Both the position numbers and the translations under genes were made by a program. Below the pieces are notes generated by a model, which worked only from the letters and a program-made list of their open reading frames with translations, was not told the origin of the DNA and made no database searches. Below are positions 1 through 6,958 of a DNA stretch of 8,855 nt, in pieces (position 1 is the stretch's first letter; each line of letters opens with the position of its first letter). The stretch is from Bacteroidota bacterium (GTDB lineage Bacteria; Bacteroidota; Bacteroidia; Chitinophagales; Saprospiraceae), in contig JAGWYI010000140.1 of assembly GCA_018969455.1 (NCBI GenBank), positions 1-8,855 of the forward strand, written 5' to 3'.

Positions 1-141
1 AAATATACTTCGCGCTGCTTGCTTTTGTGCATGGCCTTAGGCCTAAATCATTGACGATCAGCGCTCAGCATGACAATGAATGCTGCCTTTCAGGCGGCGT
101 CTAGGATAATTCATCATCTGAACTTTTCCTATGCATTTTAT
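1..141. other. left-edge stretch, no supported gene
   Basis: I see no gene I can defend here. On the plus strand a frame open from the edge ends at the stop 102-104 (33 residues, hydrophobic start, pair of cysteines near the end). On the minus strand an ATG at 32-30, with an in-frame stop just upstream, opens a frame that leaves the window after about ten residues (MHKSKQREVY). Either could be the tip of a neighbouring gene, but both are too short to identify. The stretch also holds a 10-bp palindrome TTAGGCCTAA (37-46) and overlapping small hairpins CAGCAT/ATGCTG (66-71 and 80-85) and GCTGCC/GGCGGC (82-87 and 93-98, one G-U pair). This suggests non-coding, repeat-derived DNA between 60 and 100. 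Confidence 0.3.
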
Positions 142-144
142 AAA

Positions 145-176
145 AAAGCGGTATCGATATGCCTCGATACCGCTTT
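145..176 (-). terminator. intrinsic terminator of the dksA-like gene
   Basis: A perfect 13-bp inverted repeat (145-157 with 164-176) encloses a 6-base loop. Read on the minus strand, the stem lies 41 bases after the stop codon of the DksA-like gene and runs into a T-tract (complement of the A-run 142-147), which is the layout of a factor-independent terminator. On the plus strand the stem is followed by only three T residues, so termination in that direction would be weaker. Confidence 0.85.
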
Positions 177-217
177 AAACAGCGTAATTGGGAATGGGTT
201 CAATCTAAACCAGCCTC

Positions 218-826
218 CTATTCTTCATCGTCCCCATCAAATTTGCGGGGTGGATTGTAGCCGGCATCTTCCATCGTTTCGTTGTCGGGCTCCCAATCCT
301 CTCCGGAGGGCGTTGGGCGTTTCGATTTAGCGCTTACACCGCGCACTTTGTCGTTTACAGGTTTGGGGGCAGGGCGTTCCTCATCGTCGCCATCGGAGAA
401 GCGTTCAACCGGGCCCATAGCATCTGACAAGGCATCGCGACCTGAATTGGCATTGGCAATGTTTTTGCCGTCAATGCTTTTGGTTGCATGGGGAACCAGG
501 CGCAGCCGCTCTTTGCTGATCAACTGGCCGGTTACGATGCAAATGCCGTAGGTTTTATTCTGAATGCGCAACAACGCATTGTGCAGGTCGGTCACATAGC
601 GTTGCTGGCGCAAGAGCAGGCGCTGCAACATTTCAAGATCTGTATGGGCTGTTGAATCGTCGTACCAATCACCGCCTTGTTGATTGAAGCCATTTTCGTT
701 CAAATCGGCAATTTGCTGGTCGGTACGTCCAACTTCTTCCTTGGCCAAAGCGAGTTTCCCTTCGATCAGTTCTTTAAACTCTTGAAGCTCTTCGTCTGAA
801 TACCGCAATTTTGGGTCGTTTGACAT
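218..826 (-). CDS. TraR/DksA-family RNA polymerase-binding regulator, degenerate zinc site, acidic tail
   Basis: Predicted cytoplasmic regulator of the TraR/DksA family, whose members enter the RNA polymerase secondary channel and tune initiation with ppGpp. Residues 9-90 form the helical hairpin region (YSDEELQEFKELIEGKL, then a second long helix around 63-90). Residues 93-118 match the C-terminal zinc-finger region (YGIC at 93-96, TGQLISKERLRLVPHAT after it). Of the four zinc cysteines of classical DksA only C96 remains; the second is T99, and the last pair lies in a stretch with H113 but no cysteine. The usual Bacteroidota homologue is about 125 residues. This one has an extra tail, 123-202, rich in D, E, P and K and probably disordered, ending DGDDEE. 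The start is the first ATG of a long open frame, about 48 bases from the predicted transcription start. It is divergent from the E1 gene and followed by a terminator, so it is probably monocistronic. Family assignment is firm; a direct regulatory role is inferred. Confidence 0.88.
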   Translation of the reverse strand: MSNDPKLRYSDEELQEFKELIEGKLALAKEEVGRTDQQIADLNENGFNQQGGDWYDDSTAHTDLEMLQRLLLRQQRYVTDLHNALLRIQNKTYGICIVTGQLISKERLRLVPHATKSIDGKNIANANSGRDALSDAMGPVERFSDGDDEERPAPKPVNDKVRGVSAKSKRPTPSGEDWEPDNETMEDAGYNPPRKFDGDDEE

Positions 827-880
827 GTAGAGGTCAATTTAGTGCGTTAATAGATGTGCTGTTCGTATGTTTTGTGGCCG

Positions 881-888
881 CAAAATTA
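881..888 (-). promoter_or_regulatory. Bacteroidota -7 element for the dksA-like gene
   Basis: On the minus strand this reads TAATTTTG, an exact fit to the phylum's TAnnTTTG -7 element. It would place the transcript start near 874 and leave a leader of about 48 bases. No clear TTTG -33 box is seen at the usual distance; the region upstream is simply AT-rich. Confidence 0.5.
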
Positions 889-1042
889 GACCAAAAAAAC
901 CATTGCGTTTAGAATAAAATATAACATTTAATCCTTCGATATGGCTATTTGACCTAAAAAGTACAAAAAACGGCTTGCGGTTGGGCTTTGTTTTTTTCAG
1001 CATGGCACTTTTCAGCCGCAAAGGTAAGCGCAAAAATTTAAC

Positions 1043-1050
1043 TAACTTTG
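1043..1050 (+). promoter_or_regulatory. Bacteroidota -7 element for the E1 gene
   Basis: TAACTTTG fits TAnnTTTG exactly and lies 32 bases before the ATG at 1083, giving an expected leader of about 26 bases. Its position helps decide the start: the reading frame stays open upstream to a TTG at 975, but a transcript beginning near 1057 could not include that codon. No convincing -33 box was found. Confidence 0.5.
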
Positions 1051-1082
1051 CGCTGCTAAAAATACTTAACCAAATTCGCCAC

Positions 1083-3494
1083 ATGGTTGAATCCAAATCT
1101 GCCTCCAAACACCCTGAAACCGCCCAGGAGACCGCCCTATACACCACCGCTGAAATATTAGCAGATTTCCGCACCTGTTGCATCAGTCGGGAAGCAAGCA
1201 TTATTGCCCGCAAGGAGGTACTCAATGGCCGGGCCAATTTTGGCATTATCGGCGACGGCAAGGAACTGGCGCAGGTGGCCATGGCCAAGGCCTGGCGCAA
1301 AGGCGATTTCCGCTCTGGCTATTACCGTGACCAAACCCTGATGTTTGCCCTGGAAATCAGCTCGCTGGATGCTTTTTTCGGTCAATTATACGGTGACCCC
1401 GCCAATGACCCCTTTTCAGGTGGCCGGCAAATGAACTGCCACTTTGCCACCCCGTTTGTAGATGCCGAGGGCAATTGGACCAATCACACCGAACAATACA
1501 ACATCAGCGCCGACATTGCACCCACAGCCGGCCAAATGGCCCGAGCGCTTGGTTTGGCCCTGGCCTCCAAACTTTACCGCTCCAAACCCGAATTGTGCCA
1601 CAACTTTTCGGCAAACGGCAATGAAGTAACCTTTTGCACCATCGGCGATGCCTCTACATCAGAAGGCGCTTTTTGGGAAACCATCAATGCAGCCGGTGTT
1701 TTACAGGTTCCATTGGCGGTTTCCGTTTGGGACGACGGGTATGGAATTTCTGTTCCGCAAAAATTCCAAACCACCAAAGAGAGTATTTCTGAAGTTCTTG
1801 AAGGCTTTCGGGCAACCGACGCCAAAAACGGAATCGATATATACACAGCAAAAGCATGGGACTATCCGGCCTTGCGCGCAATGTACACCGAAGGCATCGC
1901 AGCCATGCGCAAAACCCACCGCCCTGCCCTTTTTCACATCCAGGAAGTAACACAGCAACTCGGACATTCCACTTCCGGCGATCACCGCCGGTACAAATCG
2001 CCCGAACGCCTTGCCTTTGAAGAGGCATTTGATTGCAATAAAAAATTTGCAGAGTGGATTCTCGAAAACGGCCTTGCCAGCCAGGAAACCCTGGAGCAAA
2101 TTCGCCAGGAAGCGAAAGAAGCTGCCCAAGGAGCCGCACTGCGCGCCTACAAATCATACCATGACGATGTTGCTCGCCAGCGCAATCAATTAAATAACAC
2201 ACTGGATCACCTGAAAACCGCGCACCCGGAAATTCAGGCTCTGAATGATTTGCAACTCAAAATGCAACAACGGCGTGAGCCGCTCCGATACGAACTGACG
2301 CAAACTGCCCGAAGAGCCTCACAGTTGTTGAAAGGGAAAACATCGGCAGCTAAAGACCAATTAGAGGCCTTTATTCAAGCTGAAATGCAGGCAGGCCAAA
2401 CTATATATGGTTCGCATCTGTATTCAAATACCCCCAAAGCGGTACACAACATCCCGGTTGTTCCGGCGCAATATGGGGCTGAATCTCCTCTTAAAGATGG
2501 ATTTGAAATTCTGAATGCCTGTTTTGACCACAATTTTGAAAAATACCCGCAACTTTTTGCTTTTGGGGAAGATGTCGGCCATATCGGTGATGTAAACCAA
2601 GGGATGCGGGGTATGCAACAGAAATACGGCATCGAGCGGGTATTTGATACGGGCATCCGTGAATGGACCATCATGGGACAGGCCATCGGGATGGCCATGC
2701 GCGGCTTGCGCCCTATTGCCGAAATTCAGTACCTCGATTACTTGCTTTATGGCCTGTCGCCACTTTCCGACGACCTGGCCACCCTGCGCTGGCGTTCCAA
2801 CAACCAGCAAGCAGCGCCGGCAATCATCCGTACCCGTGGGCACCGACTGGTGGGTGTGTGGCATGCAGGCTCGCCCAGTGCCCTGATGCTGGGATCCTTG
2901 CGTGGCATGTGGGTGTGCGTTCCCAGAAACATGACGCAGGCAGCAGGAATGTACAATACTTTGTTGCAAAGCGATGACCCGGCAATCGTGGTGGAAGTTT
3001 TGAACGGCTACCGCTTGAAAGAGCGTATGCCGGAAAACATCGGCGCCTTCACTGTGCCGCTTGGCCAGGCTGAAATTTTACGCTACGGGACCGATTGTAC
3101 GGTGGTAAGCTACGGTGCATCCCTGCGCATCGCCGAAGAAGCCGCAGATTTATTGGCCGTACAGGGCATTTCAGTAGAAATTGTTGATATTCAGACCCTT
3201 TTACCCTTCGATTTGAGCGGGGTTTGTGCCAAATCCATCGAAAAAACCAACCGCGTCTTGTTTTTGGATGAAGATGTACCGGGCGGAGGCGCAGCATATA
3301 TGATGCAACAGGTACTGGAAGTGCAAGGTGCATATAGATTTCTGGATGCAGCGCCACTTACCCTGGCGGGCAAAGAACACCGCCCTGGATATGGTCAGGA
3401 TGGCGATTACTTCAGCAAGCCCCAGGTAGAGGATGTTTTTGACGCGATTTATGCGAGTATGCGCGAGGCAGATCCTGAGCGGTTTAAAATGTAA
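1083..3494 (+). CDS. fused alpha-beta E1 component of a 2-oxoacid dehydrogenase (thiamine diphosphate-dependent)
   Basis: Likely E1 of a branched-chain 2-oxoacid (or pyruvate-type) dehydrogenase complex. It would decarboxylate the 2-oxoacid on thiamine diphosphate and pass the acyl group to the lipoyl arm of E2. Both halves of the usual heterotetramer are in one 803-residue chain. The alpha part (about 20-320) has YYRDQ (80-84), the cofactor-binding GDAS (188-191) to WDDGYG (216-221) segment, and the HSTSGDHRRY loop (295-304). A charged, helical linker of roughly 130 residues (about 325-455) follows. The beta part has GEDVG (495-499, with E496 the expected cofactor-activating Glu), RVFDT, EIQYLDY (547-553), H594 in the active-site loop and a transketolase C-terminal domain (about 660-750). 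I chose the ATG at 1083 because the frame upstream contains the promoter and lacks family character. No E2 or E3 gene is in view, so those subunits must be encoded elsewhere. Family and fusion are clear; the exact 2-oxoacid cannot be read from sequence, and branched-chain is my preferred guess. Confidence 0.9.
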   Translation: MVESKSASKHPETAQETALYTTAEILADFRTCCISREASIIARKEVLNGRANFGIIGDGKELAQVAMAKAWRKGDFRSGYYRDQTLMFALEISSLDAFFGQLYGDPANDPFSGGRQMNCHFATPFVDAEGNWTNHTEQYNISADIAPTAGQMARALGLALASKLYRSKPELCHNFSANGNEVTFCTIGDASTSEGAFWETINAAGVLQVPLAVSVWDDGYGISVPQKFQTTKESISEVLEGFRATDAKNGIDIYTAKAWDYPALRAMYTEGIAAMRKTHRPALFHIQEVTQQLGHSTSGDHRRYKSPERLAFEEAFDCNKKFAEWILENGLASQETLEQIRQEAKEAAQGAALRAYKSYHDDVARQRNQLNNTLDHLKTAHPEIQALNDLQLKMQQRREPLRYELTQTARRASQLLKGKTSAAKDQLEAFIQAEMQAGQTIYGSHLYSNTPKAVHNIPVVPAQYGAESPLKDGFEILNACFDHNFEKYPQLFAFGEDVGHIGDVNQGMRGMQQKYGIERVFDTGIREWTIMGQAIGMAMRGLRPIAEIQYLDYLLYGLSPLSDDLATLRWRSNNQQAAPAIIRTRGHRLVGVWHAGSPSALMLGSLRGMWVCVPRNMTQAAGMYNTLLQSDDPAIVVEVLNGYRLKERMPENIGAFTVPLGQAEILRYGTDCTVVSYGASLRIAEEAADLLAVQGISVEIVDIQTLLPFDLSGVCAKSIEKTNRVLFLDEDVPGGGAAYMMQQVLEVQGAYRFLDAAPLTLAGKEHRPGYGQDGDYFSKPQVEDVFDAIYASMREADPERFKM

Positions 3495-3499
3495 TCGAT

Positions 3500-3530
3500 T
3501 TATACCAGGATTCGGCGAATCCTGGTATAA
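3500..3530. terminator. bidirectional hairpin terminator between E1 and ubiX genes
   Basis: A perfect 14-bp inverted repeat (3500-3513 with 3517-3530) has a 3-base loop. It starts 5 bases after the E1 stop codon and, read on the minus strand, 8 bases after the ubiX stop. It sits exactly between two convergent genes and probably ends both transcripts. There is no long T-run on either side, so it may act partly as an mRNA 3'-end stabiliser or with Rho. Confidence 0.75.
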
Positions 3531-3538
3531 TTACACCC

Positions 3539-4099
3539 TTACTCCCCCCAACGATAAGCCCCTTCCAACTTCAAGCCCGCCAAATCCAGGACCCGATCCA
3601 CCACGGTACCCAAAACGGCCACTATGCTGCTTGGATTTCCATAAAAGGAAGGTGTTGCCGGGCAAATGATTCCACCCGCTTCCGTAACCGCTTTCATGTT
3701 GTTGATGTGAATGAGGTTGAGCGGCGTTTCGCGGGTCACCAGAATGAGTCTGCGGCGTTCTTTGAGCACAACATCAGCCGCGCGGGTGATCAAATCATTG
3801 CTCACCCCTGTGGCAATGCGCGCGAGCATGCCCATAGAGCAGGGGCATACGATCATGGTATCGTATTGCGCCGAGCCCGAAGCAAACGGCGCGTAGAAAT
3901 CCTTGTTGTTGTAAAAGGCAAAGGGGTATTCTTCGAAATGGGGCTCCCCAACTTCTAACTTCCAGTTAATCAAGGCATTATCTGACATTACTACCCCAAT
4001 GGCCTCCCATTGGGATTGCAGAATGGTTAATTTATCGAGCAATATTTTGGCATACAGTGCGCCAGACGAGCCGGAAATTGCCACCACAATCTTTTTCAT
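3539..4099 (-). CDS. ubiX: flavin prenyltransferase UbiX (Pad1-like)
   Basis: UbiX joins a dimethylallyl group to FMN (or FMNH2) to make prenylated FMN, the cofactor of UbiD-type decarboxylases used in quinone synthesis and aromatic acid metabolism. The 186-residue length is typical of this soluble flavoprotein family. Visible family signatures are the N-terminal flavin-binding strand and loop ISGSSGA (8-14), the ASGSAQYD stretch (73-80), CPCSMG (85-90), the strongly conserved TRAADVVLKERR (105-116) followed by RETPL (123-127), and PATPSFY (147-153). The ATG at 4099 is at the usual family start. The gene lies 30 bp downstream of the tandem AAA+ gene on the same strand with no terminator between, so the two are probably co-transcribed. 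No ubiD is in the window; the partner decarboxylase must lie elsewhere. Confidence 0.93.
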   Translation of the reverse strand: MKKIVVAISGSSGALYAKILLDKLTILQSQWEAIGVVMSDNALINWKLEVGEPHFEEYPFAFYNNKDFYAPFASGSAQYDTMIVCPCSMGMLARIATGVSNDLITRAADVVLKERRRLILVTRETPLNLIHINNMKAVTEAGGIICPATPSFYGNPSSIVAVLGTVVDRVLDLAGLKLEGAYRWGE

Positions 4100-4129
4100 G
4101 GCCTTACAACCCCATTCGAGCCTAAAAGT

Positions 4130-6778
4130 TTATTTTCCAAAGCCGATGCTTCGGCGCTGGAATATTTGCAATTTGTCTTTGTCGAACGTAAAGGTGGCCA
4201 CATCGTCCAATAAAATATGGTGGTGATCGGCATCGGTATCCATGGGCAAGGCAGCAATGCGAAGATTTTGGTTTTTGATGGTTTCCATTACCACCTGGCG
4301 CACCGAACGGGCATTTCCGAAATATTTGTCACGGAACTGGTACAGGAAAGCCAGGTACTTGCCGAGGTGTTCGCGTGCGTCTTCTTCCACGCGGTAATCC
4401 TCTTGTTGGAACATAAACAAGGCAATTTCGAGCAGTTCTTCCGGATTGTAATCTTCAAACCGGAGCACCTTGTCGAATCGGCTTGCCAGTCCTGGATTGG
4501 CCTTCATAAAGGCGTCCATGTTTTCGGGATATCCAGCCACAAAAACAAAGAATTCGCCCCGATGATCTTCCATGCGTTTGAGCAGCGTTTGAATGGCTTC
4601 GTCGCCAAAATCGCCTTGGGAACCGCGGCCCGATCCGGTTAGCGCGTAGGCTTCATCGATAAACAGCACACCTTGCATGGCTTCATCGATACGCTCTGCG
4701 GTTTTGATGGCCGTTTGACCCACATAACCTGCTACCAGGCCTTGCCGATCGGTTTCCACCATGTGGCCGCGTTCGAGTATGCCCAAGGCCTTGTATATTT
4801 TGGTCAGGATGCGTGCAACCGTGGTTTTGCCGGTACCCGGGTTGCCCACAAACACGGTATGCAAATAAAAGCGGCCCAATACATCGCGTCCGGTATCCCG
4901 GTAAAAGCGCACGAGGTTGACCATTTCCCGAATATCTTTTTTCACGTTTTGCATGCCGATGAGGCTGTCGAGCTCGTGCAAAGCAGCAATCAGCAGGTTT
5001 TCATCAACAGGGATATTGGGCAAGGGTCGTTTGTTGACAATTTGCACCTTGTTTACGTCTTCCAGCAAAATACGACTCAGGGCATCGGAGGAGCTATCGC
5101 GTGCTTTGGGATTGGCCATAACGCGCAATCCCAACTGAATTTTGGCCTTATCAATCAAATCGTGTACAAAACGCGCATTGCCAAATGAACGGTCGCGCGA
5201 GCGGAAAGCCTCGGTAATCAAGGCATCAATGCGCGTTTTGGCATTATCTTCCAGCACCACTTCTTTTTCCTTGCTTGCATAATCGGCAATGAGAGAAAGT
5301 TCCTGGGGCAAATAATCAGGAAATTCAAAGGTAAGTTTAAAACGGCTGCGCAAACCCGGGTTGGAATCCAGGAATGTTTTCATTTCCTTGGGATATCCTG
5401 CTACGATCACCGCCAGGTCGCCCGGGCCGTTTGAAAGTTCTTTGACCAAAATTTCGATGACTTCCCGGCCGAAATCTTTCGAATCTTCGGCGGAACGTGC
5501 CAATGCGTAGGCTTCGTCGATAAATAAAACTCCGCCGCGGGCCATTTCAATGGCGTCTTTCACTTTGGGCGCGGTTTGTCCTATGTATTCGCCTACCAAA
5601 TCGGTACGATCCACTTCATGTACATGGCCTTTAGAGAGCAGGCCCATTTTTTTATACAGGCGGCCCATCATTTTAGCCACCGTGGTTTTGCCGGTTCCGG
5701 GGTTTCCGATGAAAACGGAATGCACGTTTATGCCATCTTTCTCATTGAACCCCCGCTCTTTGCGCAATTGCAAAAACTGAATATATTGTGCATGTTCGCG
5801 CACTTTCATTTTAATGTCGTGCAATCCGATAAGGGCGTCCAGTTTGGTAAGCACTTCTTCAAAGGATTCAAGGTCTTCTGCTTCGGGTTGCAGAAATACC
5901 TGTTGTCCTTTTTCGGGTAAATACACACCGTTGGTACCTTCTTCCCAGTCAACGCCAACCTCAAAAGGCATAACTGCCAACAGTTGGTCCATAAATACGA
6001 TTTCGGCGGTATAACGGTCATTTCGCCAGGAGCCTTTCACATTAGAACCCCAACCAGCGGTAATTTTCACACCGTCATCACCCTTATCCACCTTGTGCAA
6101 GCGTACAACCTGCCCTTTGAGTTCGCGCGCATCGTTGTAAAACTTGATAAACAGTTCGCACTGCCATTGTTTGCTGAGGAGCTGGTTTTTCAAGGTAACT
6201 TCGGCGTAGATGTAGCGGGTTTCTTCACCATTGAATCGGCGCATGTAGATGCGTTCGAACTCGGGGGTATCATCGTAAGGGCCTTCATACATCCGCAGGG
6301 CGCTGATGTGGCAGTAAGGATTGTCTGTTTTGGTGAATGGTCTTCCGGCATCTTCGATGTGAAATTGTTTGGAGGAAACCTTTTCGCCTTCAATCCAGGC
6401 CTCCCAAACATAAGCGCCCTTTTTCCAGAACACGCCTTCTTGTTTATTGCCCCAGCCCTCCCGAACATACCCAACGGCATCATATTTGCCCACTTTGCGT
6501 CGGAAAGGCAGTACACAAATTTCCTTGCGCTGTTTTTTCACTGAATAACAACGCAATTCCACGTTAATTTCCCAATCTTCAATGTCGAAGTACTTGTTGT
6601 AAAACGACAATTCTGCATAGATATAGGTCGTTTCGTGGCGGTCAAAAACCTGGCGGTATTTTTTTTTATTGTCGGCAAGCCACTCTGTAGAGGCATAAAT
6701 TTTCAAATCCCGGAATTTCCAACGTTTGAACTCCGGCGCCTCGAAAGGTGGTTGTGACTGATGCGTTCCAAATTGCAT
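4130..6778 (-). CDS. tandem CbbX/SpoVK-type AAA+ ATPase with duplicated N-terminal module
   Basis: An 882-residue soluble protein with two complete AAA+ domains of the CbbX/CfxQ/SpoVK class, a group of hexameric remodelling ATPases. Domain 1 (about 310-590) has Walker A GNPGTGKTT (358-366), Walker B VLFIDEAYAL (417-426), VAGYP (459-463), arginine-finger GLRSRF (475-480) and sensor-2 FGNAR (532-536). Domain 2 (about 597-865) repeats all of these: GNPGTGKTT (645-653), VLFIDEAYAL (704-713), VAGYP (747-751), GLASRF (763-768), FGNAR (820-824). Both ATPase sites look active. The first 280 residues contain two related modules (about 25-142 and 161-276). They share an ETxYIYAE segment (49-56, 186-193) and a GWG segment followed by a strand-rich stretch (108 onward, 242 onward), suggesting a pair of beta-sandwich substrate-binding domains. 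I know no named function for this N-terminal region. The gene is upstream of ubiX and divergent from the beta-barrel gene. The AAA+ calls are firm; the client is unknown. Confidence 0.9.
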   Translation of the reverse strand: MQFGTHQSQPPFEAPEFKRWKFRDLKIYASTEWLADNKKKYRQVFDRHETTYIYAELSFYNKYFDIEDWEINVELRCYSVKKQRKEICVLPFRRKVGKYDAVGYVREGWGNKQEGVFWKKGAYVWEAWIEGEKVSSKQFHIEDAGRPFTKTDNPYCHISALRMYEGPYDDTPEFERIYMRRFNGEETRYIYAEVTLKNQLLSKQWQCELFIKFYNDARELKGQVVRLHKVDKGDDGVKITAGWGSNVKGSWRNDRYTAEIVFMDQLLAVMPFEVGVDWEEGTNGVYLPEKGQQVFLQPEAEDLESFEEVLTKLDALIGLHDIKMKVREHAQYIQFLQLRKERGFNEKDGINVHSVFIGNPGTGKTTVAKMMGRLYKKMGLLSKGHVHEVDRTDLVGEYIGQTAPKVKDAIEMARGGVLFIDEAYALARSAEDSKDFGREVIEILVKELSNGPGDLAVIVAGYPKEMKTFLDSNPGLRSRFKLTFEFPDYLPQELSLIADYASKEKEVVLEDNAKTRIDALITEAFRSRDRSFGNARFVHDLIDKAKIQLGLRVMANPKARDSSSDALSRILLEDVNKVQIVNKRPLPNIPVDENLLIAALHELDSLIGMQNVKKDIREMVNLVRFYRDTGRDVLGRFYLHTVFVGNPGTGKTTVARILTKIYKALGILERGHMVETDRQGLVAGYVGQTAIKTAERIDEAMQGVLFIDEAYALTGSGRGSQGDFGDEAIQTLLKRMEDHRGEFFVFVAGYPENMDAFMKANPGLASRFDKVLRFEDYNPEELLEIALFMFQQEDYRVEEDAREHLGKYLAFLYQFRDKYFGNARSVRQVVMETIKNQNLRIAALPMDTDADHHHILLDDVATFTFDKDKLQIFQRRSIGFGK

Positions 6779-6868
6779 ACATAACTTGATTTTACCTGAA
6801 ATATCCTGTTTACTGGTTTGTCTATCCCAAATCGGGTGCTCGTATTCAATCCATTTCAGGGGTTTGTA

Positions 6869-6946
6869 CGGGGAAAATTGAGCCGAAAAATAAGTTGGTT
6901 TTTTGGTTTCGACAAATTTGTTTTTCTTTGTTCATTGTTTTCCCCG
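6869..6946. repeat. spaced inverted repeat in the AAA+/beta-barrel intergenic region
   Basis: CGGGGAAAA (6869-6877) and its exact reverse complement TTTTCCCCG (6938-6946) flank 60 bases that include a perfect palindrome ACAAATTTGT (6912-6921). The gap 6779-6958 serves two divergent genes, so these could be operator sites, but arms this short can arise by chance. I found no good -7 element for the minus-strand AAA+ gene here. Confidence 0.3.
6902..6930 (+). promoter_or_regulatory. possible promoter of the beta-barrel/lipoprotein pair
   Basis: TTTG at 6902-6905 and TTTCTTTG at 6923-6930 are separated by 17 bases. They resemble the Bacteroidota -33 and -7 elements, with one mismatch in the -7 box (TT in place of TA). 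The transcript would start about 20 bases before the ATG at 6959. The tract is very T-rich, so a match of this quality is weak evidence. Confidence 0.3.
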
Positions 6947-6958
6947 ATCTAACACCCT

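Noticed and set aside
1..32. Minus-strand start of a neighbouring gene such as lspA, which I associate with dksA in some Bacteroidota
   Set aside because: Only about ten residues are visible and a terminator lies between it and dksA; not enough to name a gene.
70..330. 86-codon plus-strand open frame at the left side
   Set aside because: It crosses the terminator hairpin and the 3' end of the dksA-like gene and has an unstructured, proline- and arginine-rich translation.
975..1082. N-terminal extension of the E1 frame from a TTG codon
   Set aside because: The extension holds an exact -7 promoter element just before the ATG at 1083 and shows no E1 family character.
1684..2202. Long minus-strand open frames inside the E1 gene (also 2424-2969)
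   Set aside because: They lie wholly within a gene with strong family motifs, have odd compositions rich in Cys, Arg and Gly, and show no recognisable domain.
5984..6544. 186-codon plus-strand open frame opposite the AAA+ gene (also 4217-4642 and 4673-5188)
   Set aside because: These are antisense shadows of the well-supported AAA+ gene, with no domain and no promoter.
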